64,000 nucleotides of DNA, from the NCBI GenBank assembly GCA_045587485.1, contig JAZNCI010000018.1, positions 147,309 through 211,308 on the forward strand, read 5' to 3'. Source of the DNA: SIG440 sp045587485 (GTDB taxonomy: Bacteria; Bacillota; Clostridia; Monoglobales; Monoglobaceae). The position numbers were made by a program, and so were the translations under genes. Position 1 is the stretch's first letter, and each line of letters starts with the position of its first letter. The notes below the pieces were generated by a model, which was not told the DNA's origin, ran no database searches, and worked only from the letters and a program-made list of their open reading frames with translations. Of this stretch, positions 34,475-41,063 are shown one piece after another.

Positions 34475-35663
34475 CTAATCTTGCCTCCTTTATTTTTTCT
34501 ATCAACTGTGGCAAAACTTCATTTACATCCCCTACAACAGCATAGTGTGCCACATCGAAAATAGGAGCTTTTTTATCTGTATTGATTGCTACAATACAAT
34601 CTGATGATTTCATACCCGCAGCAAACTGAACAGCACCTGATATGCCCAGACATATAAGGAATTTAGGTTTAACTGTTCTGCCTGAAAGCCCAATCTGACG
34701 CTTTGCGTCATATATATTTTCTTCAACCAAAGGTCTTGTGCAGGCCACAACGCCGCCTAATAAATCTGCAAGCTCTTTTGCATAGGCTTGCATATTCTCG
34801 CTCATTGCACCTCTTCCAACCGCTACAATTACATCAGCTTCAGAAATATCTAAATCCTTTGGCTTATCCTCAGACAAGATAATTTCTATTGAAGATTCGA
34901 GTTTTACGGATGCTACATCCATCTTTATAATTTCGCCCTTCGCATACTCTGTAGGCTTTGGCTCGCTAAACACTTTGTATCTGGCAGTACAAAATTGTGG
35001 TCTTGTATCAGGAGAAATAATCTGTGCCATTATGTTTCCGCCAAATGCAGGTCTTATTTGAACAAGGTCTGTATTTTCCTTCATTTCAAGTACCGTGCAA
35101 TCTGCAGTAAGTCCGGCTCTGCATCTTGCTGCTACTCTTGGAGCAAGCTGCCTTCCAAGATTTGTGGCACCCACAAGAATTGATGATGGTTTGACTTTTT
35201 CAATAAAATCACAAAAGGCTGCTGTATAAGGCTCTATTTTAAAATCTTCAAATGCAGAATCATCATATACAAAAACTTTATCAACTCCATAATGCAGGAG
35301 TTTTTCTGTGCTATCTCCAAGGTTATTGCCAATCACCAAAGCATAAACAGGATGACCTGTAACCTTGGCAAGCTCCTGTGCTTTTCCGCACAGTTCGTAT
35401 GTAACACGGTGTATTTTATCTCCACAGTGGTCAACATACACACATATACCTCTCCAGAGAGATTTGTCAACAGAAGCTTTAATTTCCTCAACAAACTCGA
35501 TAGCACCCTCACCTTTTTTTACGCACATCTTACACATTTTGCAGGCAGAAGAAATATCAAGTTTTCCGTCTGTGTATGAAATCGCACCAAATGGACAGAT
35601 TTTCATCAATGTTTCAGCCTTTTCGGCTGTAATCTTATCGTGATTTATAACAAGTTTTCCCAT
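34467..35663 (-). CDS. etfA: electron transfer flavoprotein alpha subunit with N-terminal ferredoxin domain
   Basis: A 398 aa ETF alpha. An N-terminal extension of about 65 residues holds four cysteines (C23, C41, C44, C47) that can bind one 4Fe-4S cluster, as in the alpha subunit of bifurcating lactate dehydrogenase. The ETF core follows from about residue 70, ending with the FAD-binding GLSGRTVKPKFLICLGISGAVQF. The gene starts 13 nt after etfB and overlaps the dehydrogenase gene by 8 bp, which supports a fixed three-subunit complex. Confidence 0.94.
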   Translation of the reverse strand: MGKLVINHDKITAEKAETLMKICPFGAISYTDGKLDISSACKMCKMCVKKGEGAIEFVEEIKASVDKSLWRGICVYVDHCGDKIHRVTYELCGKAQELAKVTGHPVYALVIGNNLGDSTEKLLHYGVDKVFVYDDSAFEDFKIEPYTAAFCDFIEKVKPSSILVGATNLGRQLAPRVAARCRAGLTADCTVLEMKENTDLVQIRPAFGGNIMAQIISPDTRPQFCTARYKVFSEPKPTEYAKGEIIKMDVASVKLESSIEIILSEDKPKDLDISEADVIVAVGRGAMSENMQAYAKELADLLGGVVACTRPLVEENIYDAKRQIGLSGRTVKPKFLICLGISGAVQFAAGMKSSDCIVAINTDKKAPIFDVAHYAVVGDVNEVLPQLIEKIKEARLDV

Positions 35664-35676
35664 AAGGCATTTCCTC

Positions 35677-36465
35677 CTATATCAATTTACGGTCACATAT
35701 CAATCTGTACAATTCGTCAGACTGTTGATTCGCATCACCCTCGATGGTATGTTTCTCAGTATTTTTTTCCGGAGGGAATATTCTTTCGACCTGTGTTGCC
35801 GAGCCCGAGAGCCCATAATTATCTGCATTTTTATCATCGAAATCCTCAAGTGATATGAATTTTACCATATCATCTGTTACACCTTGTTTAACCTTATACG
35901 AGGGCAATCTTGGCGAATTTATATCTCCATCTACGGAAATAAGACAAGGAAGTTTAACAGACATTTTCACATTTTTTTCATCAAGGGATGCCATCAAATA
36001 TACCTTGCCATCCTTTATTTCTTCAACAGAAATAACATTCGCAACATTAGGAATGCCAAGAAATTCCGAAACTTCTGCTCCAACCTGTGCGGTATCTCCA
36101 TCAGTCGTTTGCTTTCCGCAGATAATAATGTCAAAATCTCCGCAGTTTTTTATTCCCTGAGATATTGTGTATGCAGTAGCAAGCACATCAGCACCTGCAA
36201 ACTTACGGTCAGAAATAACGGTTCCGTCTTTAGCTCCCATACAAATTGATTCAATAATTACATTTTTTGCCTGTGGCGGGCCCATCGTAATAGTCCCCAC
36301 TTCGCCGTTATATTTTTCTGCCAAAGATAATGCCATTTCAATGGCGTATAAGTCATACGGATTCATTTTACTTTGTATTCCGTCCCTTTTTAATACGCCT
36401 GTTACAGGATCTACTTCAACATTGCTAGATCCGGGAACTTGTTTTACACAAACAATAATTTTCAT
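35677..36465 (-). CDS. etfB: electron transfer flavoprotein beta subunit
   Basis: A 262 aa ETF beta with MKIIVCVKQVPGS at the start, QSKMNPYDLYAIEMAL, and ICGKQTTDGDTAQVGAEVSEFLG, the loop that binds the bifurcating FAD in confurcating ETFs. The start at the second ATG is preferred since AAAGGG lies 9 nt from it and 3 nt from the first. It is the first gene of etfB-etfA-glcD and has a leader of about 245 nt after a strong promoter. Confidence 0.94.
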   Translation of the reverse strand: MKIIVCVKQVPGSSNVEVDPVTGVLKRDGIQSKMNPYDLYAIEMALSLAEKYNGEVGTITMGPPQAKNVIIESICMGAKDGTVISDRKFAGADVLATAYTISQGIKNCGDFDIIICGKQTTDGDTAQVGAEVSEFLGIPNVANVISVEEIKDGKVYLMASLDEKNVKMSVKLPCLISVDGDINSPRLPSYKVKQGVTDDMVKFISLEDFDDKNADNYGLSGSATQVERIFPPEKNTEKHTIEGDANQQSDELYRLICDRKLI

Positions 36466-36691
36466 TTTCATACACCCTTTCTCTGATATTCGACATTCAT
36501 TATGTAGGTTCGTGTCAAGCTATAAACAAAAAAGCATAGCTAAATTTCGAGGATAGGTCAAAGCCGAATTATTCTGCTTTGCTTCATAACCAAATAACAG
36601 CTAAATCAAATTCGCCATAAGCGTGCGGAGCATATCAATCTGTCGCAGGCAATGTAGCATAGTTTACTCAATTTAACTCGCAATAGCGAAT

Positions 36692-36709
36692 TTTGCTGAA
36701 TTCAACAAA
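36692..36709. repeat. operator-like palindrome at the etfB transcription start
   Basis: TTTGCTGAATTCAACAAA is an 18 bp inverted repeat with one mismatched pair, located immediately downstream of the -10 box, about +3 to +20. This is a typical repressor position. Confidence 0.45.
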
Positions 36710-36718
36710 GTTAAGTTC

Positions 36719-36747
36719 ATTATATCACAAAAAAACATATATTTCAA
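36719..36747 (-). promoter_or_regulatory. sigma-A promoter of etfB-etfA-glcD
   Basis: Minus-strand TTGAAA (36742-36747), 17 bp, TATAAT (36719-36724). Predicted start near 36712. Confidence 0.8.
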
Positions 36748-36756
36748 GTTTTTTCA

Positions 36757-36879
36757 ATGCCAAATGCGTGTTTTGTTTCAAGAAACAAAACAGACCTAAC
36801 ATTATTTAAACAATGGCTTGTTAAAGATAATATTAAAGATTTGATAAACGACTACATATATGCCATTCAGCAAAATTAA
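36757..36879 (+). CDS. possible small or remnant gene, 40 codons
   Basis: An open frame from ATG 36757 to TAA 36877-36879. Its second half (TDLTLFKQWLVKDNIKDLIN, then DYIYAIQQN) reads like the C terminus of a helical protein, and a terminator hairpin begins at the stop codon. There is no clear RBS, and the start overlaps the promoter region of etfB and the 36770 palindrome. It may be the tail of a lost divergent gene. Not recognised. Confidence 0.25.
   Translation: MPNACFVSRNKTDLTLFKQWLVKDNIKDLINDYIYAIQQN
36770..36791. repeat. 22 bp perfect palindrome upstream of etfB promoter
   Basis: Arms GTTTTGTTTC and GAAACAAAAC flank AA. It is centred about 69 bp upstream of the predicted etfB start, the position where LysR-type activators commonly bind. 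Confidence 0.5.
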
Positions 36880-36913
36880 AACGACAACCTCCGAAATAGA
36901 GATTGTCGTTTTT
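36878..36913. terminator. terminator between the SGNH hydrolase gene and the etfB region
   Basis: Arms AACGACAA and TTGTCGTT with CTC/GAG extension and T-runs on the plus side (TTTTT) and TTTTAATTTT on the minus side. It can serve both the hydrolase gene and any plus-strand transcript. Confidence 0.75.
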
Positions 36914-36988
36914 GTAAAACGTTATCATAAACCAAGCAATCGCCTTTTCTTTGCATTCAATTTTTCTTGGATGATAAATCTCAAGGTT

Positions 36989-38068
36989 TTAGTTCTTTTC
37001 AAGTATCTTTTCAATTAAATCCCCAAAAACTTTTGCCATTGAAGCAAAGCCTAAATCTGTGGGGTGTGATATATCCACCGTTCCGTCATACCTTGCGTAC
37101 TGCATCAAGTCGCTACCGGGGATAAAATATAAATTCTCATCACCTGCAGCTTTGGCTCTGTCAAATGTTTTTTGTACAATCTCAAAAAATCTTTTATATC
37201 TAGCAAAATCCTCGGTAAATTCTTCTCCGTGAAATTTCGGTTTGGATGCCATAATTATTGGGAGGTTGGGATTTTTTTCTCTTATAATTTTATACATCCG
37301 TTCATGAGTTTTTTCAAGATGCTCCGGAGTCGGTGCATTATGGTCATAATCATAAACAAAAACTGACATATCAAGATCTTTTATGTAATTTGCAATTTCA
37401 TCTTCTGCACGTGCAACACCCGAAAAACCCAGATTTATATGGTCGCAAGAGAGCCTTCTTGAAATAATCGCCTCATAGCAAGTTCCGGGTCGTGCCGCAC
37501 ATCCTCCCTGCGTTATTGATGAACCATAGTAAACAACTGGTTTTTCATATTTGTATGGTTCGGGAGCTTTAATATATGCATCTTCAGCAATACCGATATA
37601 AAGGTTTCTTACATCTGTATAAAGCGGAAAATGTATCGTAATTTCCCGTTCTCTTTCGGTTACAAAGTTTACTACACTCTGGTATGAATCAGTTATATCG
37701 TACGGCGGAATAAATGTATTAACATAACGGTCTTCGCCCTCGAATTTCTCATATAAATCAAAGCCTGCCGCACCTGTCAAAGCAAAATGAGAGGCTCTGC
37801 AAATGTTCTCAACTTCTGCAAAAATAGCTATATAAGGGCTGTTTGTTTTAAATCTCACTCTGCCGCCTGCGGTATTTGCATGAAGAGCAAGAGTGCCTTT
37901 ACTAACTGTTTGTGCAACTGCCTCGGGAATGCGTCTGAATTTTCCGTCCTGATAAAAAATGCCGTAAATTTTGAAGGGTTCTTCAAGTGCATTCTTAAAA
38001 ACAACATCTTCTTTTCCAATATTCTTTTTTACTTCGAAATTCTTATCAATTTTTGATATATCATTCAT
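36989..38068 (-). CDS. SGNH/GDSL hydrolase family protein
   Basis: A 359 aa esterase-like protein without a signal peptide. An N-terminal jelly-roll-like region (about 1-165) is followed by the SGNH core: YGSSITQGG (block I, nucleophile Ser), LGFSGVA (block II Gly), DYDHNAPT (block III) and DISHPTDLGF (block V, Asp and His). This two-part layout is seen in enzymes that deacetylate carbohydrates, but the substrate is inferred only. It is a single-gene unit between tRNA genes and the etf region. Confidence 0.88.
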   Translation of the reverse strand: MNDISKIDKNFEVKKNIGKEDVVFKNALEEPFKIYGIFYQDGKFRRIPEAVAQTVSKGTLALHANTAGGRVRFKTNSPYIAIFAEVENICRASHFALTGAAGFDLYEKFEGEDRYVNTFIPPYDITDSYQSVVNFVTEREREITIHFPLYTDVRNLYIGIAEDAYIKAPEPYKYEKPVVYYGSSITQGGCAARPGTCYEAIISRRLSCDHINLGFSGVARAEDEIANYIKDLDMSVFVYDYDHNAPTPEHLEKTHERMYKIIREKNPNLPIIMASKPKFHGEEFTEDFARYKRFFEIVQKTFDRAKAAGDENLYFIPGSDLMQYARYDGTVDISHPTDLGFASMAKVFGDLIEKILEKN

Positions 38069-38097
38069 AATATCACCCTTTAAAAAAAATAATTAAA

Positions 38098-38126
38098 AAA
38101 AGCACCTGAAATAGCAAGTGCTTTTT
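38098..38126 (-). terminator. terminator of the tRNA-Leu/tRNA-fMet unit
   Basis: Minus-strand arms AAGCAC and GTGCTT flanked by A- and T-runs, directly after tRNA-fMet. Confidence 0.75.
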
Positions 38127-38128
38127 TC

Positions 38129-38205
<77 letters not shown>

Positions 38206-38223
38206 ATATCTACTTTATGTTAG

Positions 38224-38312
38224 TGGTGCCGGAAACCGGGATCGAACCGGTACGGGAAGTTAATCCCACAGGATTTTAAGTCCTGGGCGTCTGCCAGTTC
38301 CGCCACTCCGGC
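38224..38312 (-). tRNA. tRNA-Leu (TAA)
   Basis: An 89 nt class II tRNA with a GCCGGAG/TTCCGGC acceptor, anticodon loop with TAA (GGACTTAAAATCC), a long variable arm TGGGATTAACTTCCC, GGTTCGATCC T arm, A73 and encoded CCA. It is cotranscribed with tRNA-fMet from the promoter just upstream. Confidence 0.95.
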
Positions 38313-38336
38313 ACGCTGTGCACTGCTAACTGTGAC

Positions 38337-38365
38337 ATAATAACACACTTTGCACCGTTTGTCAA
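38337..38365 (-). promoter_or_regulatory. sigma-A promoter of the tRNA pair
   Basis: Minus-strand TTGACA (38360-38365), 17 bp, TATTAT (38337-38342), about 24 bp upstream of tRNA-Leu. Confidence 0.85.
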
Positions 38366-38402
38366 GACTTAAAACAAATTTTTTATTATTTTTTAAAAAA
38401 TG

Positions 38403-38440
38403 AGGAGATACTGTATATTGTATTTTATGCAGTATCTCCT
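38403..38440 (-). terminator. terminator of the polA to M18 peptidase run
   Basis: Perfect 11 bp arms AGGAGATACTG / CAGTATCTCCT, followed on the minus strand by CATTTTTT, about 12 nt past the stop of the aminopeptidase gene. Confidence 0.8.
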
Positions 38441-38451
38441 GTATTTATACA

Positions 38452-39837
38452 TTAACTATTCATAAATGCTTTGTAACCTTTATATGCCATATAAATATCA
38501 AATTTACCCGCCACCTCGTTGGGCGAATGCATTCCTAAAAGAGTAACACCGCAATCAATAACATCAACATCTAAATTTGCAACAAATTGTGCAATTGTAC
38601 CTCCGCCTCCGATATCGACTTTCCCAAGCTCGCCCGATTGCCATACAACGCCGTTATCCTCAAAAATTCCACGAATTTTTGCAACAAATTCTGCACTGGC
38701 ATCACTTGAACCGCTCTTTCCTCTTGCCCCTGTGTATTTGGTAAGCAAAAGACCTTCGTTTATATAAGAAGAATTGTTTCTTTCAAATACTTCAGGAAAA
38801 TTGGGGTCAAATGCAGCGCCAACATCGGCTGAAAGACACTGTGAATTTGACAAACACTCACGCAATGTCAACTCGCTGTATTCTCCGTTGCAAAGGCCGC
38901 ATACTTTTGCAAGAATATTTTCAAAATTTCGTGATTGCATTCCTGTATTTCCCATACTGCCTATTTCTTCCTTATCAACAAGAAGACAAACAGCGGTTTT
39001 TAAAGGTTTCTTTGTGTCAATGATTGCTCTGATTGCTGTATATGCACAAACCCTGTCGTCGTGACCGTATCCTGCAATCATACTTCTGTCAAAGCCAAGG
39101 TCACGTGCAGAAAAAGCTGGAACAAGCTCAAGCTCACTGCTCATAAGGTCTGCCTCACAAATATCATATTTTTCGTTAAGAAGCTTCATTACGCCGTATT
39201 TAACCTTTTCTTTATCAGCATCCTCGCAGGGAATGTTTCCAACAATCACATTAAGTTTTTCTGCATCAAAAGCATCACTGAGCTTTTTGCCGCTATACTG
39301 TGACGCCAAATGCGGCAAAAGGTCTGTTATACAGAAAATCGGGTCGTTTTCCTCTTCACCGATTGAAATGTTTATAGCAGTTCCATCCTTTTTCACAACA
39401 ACACCGTGAAGAGATAGCGGTATATTATACCACTGATACTTTCTTATTCCGCCGTAATAATGCGTTTTAAGGAAAGCAATCCCGTTATCTTCATAAAGAG
39501 GCTGCGGTTTTAAATCAAGTCTTGGTGAATCAATGTGTGCACCAACAATATTCACCCCACAATTTATGGGTTCGCTACCAATGACAAAAGCGGTAATTCC
39601 TTTACCCCGGTTCACATTATAAACTCTGTCACCCGCCTTCAGGCTTTGTTTATCCTCAAGGCTACAAAAGCCTGCACTTTCAAGCATTTTAACTGTAAGA
39701 CTGCAAAATTCCCTTTCGGTTTTTGCCTTTGTTAACGCAAGTCTGTATTCCTCACAGAAATCATAGATTTTTGCTTTTTCATTTTCATCAATTCCGACAA
39801 AACCGTTCTTTCTTTCATAAAGCAGAATTTCATTCAT
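38452..39837 (-). CDS. M18 family aminopeptidase
   Basis: Cytoplasmic dinuclear zinc aminopeptidase of 461 aa. Metal ligands and catalytic residues lie in VGAHIDSPRLDLKP, GYGHDDRVCAYTA, LLVDKEEIGSMGNTGMQS, LSADVGAAFDPNFP and the C-terminal LLGMHSPNEVAGKFD. This is the M18 pattern (aspartyl aminopeptidase/ApeA type); the preferred N-terminal residue is unknown. It starts 17 nt after the transglycosylase gene. Confidence 0.93.
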   Translation of the reverse strand: MNEILLYERKNGFVGIDENEKAKIYDFCEEYRLALTKAKTEREFCSLTVKMLESAGFCSLEDKQSLKAGDRVYNVNRGKGITAFVIGSEPINCGVNIVGAHIDSPRLDLKPQPLYEDNGIAFLKTHYYGGIRKYQWYNIPLSLHGVVVKKDGTAINISIGEEENDPIFCITDLLPHLASQYSGKKLSDAFDAEKLNVIVGNIPCEDADKEKVKYGVMKLLNEKYDICEADLMSSELELVPAFSARDLGFDRSMIAGYGHDDRVCAYTAIRAIIDTKKPLKTAVCLLVDKEEIGSMGNTGMQSRNFENILAKVCGLCNGEYSELTLRECLSNSQCLSADVGAAFDPNFPEVFERNNSSYINEGLLLTKYTGARGKSGSSDASAEFVAKIRGIFEDNGVVWQSGELGKVDIGGGGTIAQFVANLDVDVIDCGVTLLGMHSPNEVAGKFDIYMAYKGYKAFMNS

Positions 39838-39854
39838 TTTTATCCCTCAATTCT

Positions 39855-40433
39855 TTATATATCATTGGTTTTATACAGTTTTTTATATATCTCATAGGTT
39901 TTAACAACCTTTTCAAGATATTCTTTTGTTTCGGTGTATGGAATATTCGAAAGACCACCCATACCATCGGCAAGATTTTTATCATCGAGCCATTTGTTGA
40001 CATTCCCTGTACCACCATTATATGCAGTAACAGCAAGTTCCATATCACCATAAGCATTCATAAGCGTGCTCAGGTAAAAACAACCCAGGCGTATGTTTTT
40101 TTGTGCATTGTAAAGGTCTGCCGGTATTACATATCCAAATTTGCCTTTTTCGTTGCATTCCTCGGCCGTTTTATCCATAAGCTGCATCAGACCCCTTGCC
40201 TTAGCATTTGAAATGGCATGGGGGTCAAAATTACTTTCGACCTTAATGACCGAATAAACAAGATATTTATCAAGACCATATTCTTCTGCATAATCCTCGA
40301 CATATTCCTGATATTCAACAGGATATATCTGTTTTAAAATTTTTTCTTTACCGTTTCCTACCAGAAAATATAGCATAAAAACGGCCAGTAATATGATTAA
40401 AACAGGTTTTAGGCAACCTAGTTTGCGTTTCAT
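39855..40433 (-). CDS. lytic transglycosylase (SLT domain), membrane anchored
   Basis: A 192 aa peptidoglycan-cleaving enzyme. An uncleaved signal anchor (about residues 8-25, PVLIILLAVFMLYFLVG) is followed by the SLT domain with catalytic Glu in VIKVESNFDPHAIS, SNAKARGLMQLM, NIRLGCFYLSTLM and AVTAYNGGTGNVNKWL. Members of this size work in growth or sporulation. It follows coaE by 32 nt. Confidence 0.93.
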   Translation of the reverse strand: MKRKLGCLKPVLIILLAVFMLYFLVGNGKEKILKQIYPVEYQEYVEDYAEEYGLDKYLVYSVIKVESNFDPHAISNAKARGLMQLMDKTAEECNEKGKFGYVIPADLYNAQKNIRLGCFYLSTLMNAYGDMELAVTAYNGGTGNVNKWLDDKNLADGMGGLSNIPYTETKEYLEKVVKTYEIYKKLYKTNDI

Positions 40434-40465
40434 TATTTAAATACCTCTGCTAATAATAATTTACA

Positions 40466-41041
40466 CTATTCTATGCATAATTTATGCGCAAATTCCTTTA
40501 TTTTTTCGATACCACCATTATTTTCAAAGCAAACATCAGCATGACTTCTGTATTCATCGTCTAACATCTGACTTTGAATTCTTTTCTCAGCTGATACATA
40601 GTCTATCCCATCACGAGCCATTACACGCTTAATGCGCAACTCTTTATCCGCAATAACCGCAACAGTCAAATCGCAGATAAACGGAAAATCATTTTGAAAC
40701 AAAAGTGGAACATCAAGCACAAGAATATCAGCCAAAGACTCATCAATCTGTTTCTGCATTTCGGCATAAATGTACTTGTGAGTAATTTGGTTAAGAATGC
40801 ACAGCTTTTCGCTATCTGAAAAAACAATGCTACCCATTTTTTTGCGATTAAGTTCTCCATCAGGATTTATAACCTCACAACCAAAAGCCAGCGCAATTTC
40901 ATTAAGCGCAGGCTGCCCCTTTTGAACAACTTGCCTTGCAATTTCATCTGCATCAATTATTTGTGCCCCGTATCTTTTTAATTCGTCACATACAGCACTC
41001 TTTCCTGCTCCTGTTCCACCGGTAATTCCTATAATTTTCAC
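40466..41041 (-). CDS. coaE: dephospho-CoA kinase
   Basis: Final step of coenzyme A synthesis. P-loop GGTGAGKS at residues 8-15, IDADEIARQVV, the lid region RIKRVMARDGI and a C-terminal helix. Length 191 aa. It lies 22 nt downstream of polA, the usual clostridial neighbour. Confidence 0.96.
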   Translation of the reverse strand: MKIIGITGGTGAGKSAVCDELKRYGAQIIDADEIARQVVQKGQPALNEIALAFGCEVINPDGELNRKKMGSIVFSDSEKLCILNQITHKYIYAEMQKQIDESLADILVLDVPLLFQNDFPFICDLTVAVIADKELRIKRVMARDGIDYVSAEKRIQSQMLDDEYRSHADVCFENNGGIEKIKEFAHKLCIE

Positions 41042-41063
41042 TTAAATCTATCCTATCCAAATT

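Larger units (their letters stand above)
36472..36988. other. intergenic region: etfB promoter, long leader, palindromes, one small open frame
   Basis: This spacer of about 515 bp holds the strong minus-strand promoter at 36719-36747, its leader of about 245 nt with no riboswitch that I recognise, two palindromes at 36692-36709 and 36770-36791, a 40-codon plus-strand frame (36757-36879), and a terminator hairpin at 36878-36913. A weaker second minus-strand promoter (TTGACC, 17 bp, TATGCT) occurs at about 36533-36561. Confidence 0.6.

Noticed and set aside
36472..36712. Riboswitch or T-box in the etfB leader
   Set aside because: No T-box sequence, no recognisable aptamer core and no terminator-antiterminator pair before the start codon could be found by eye.
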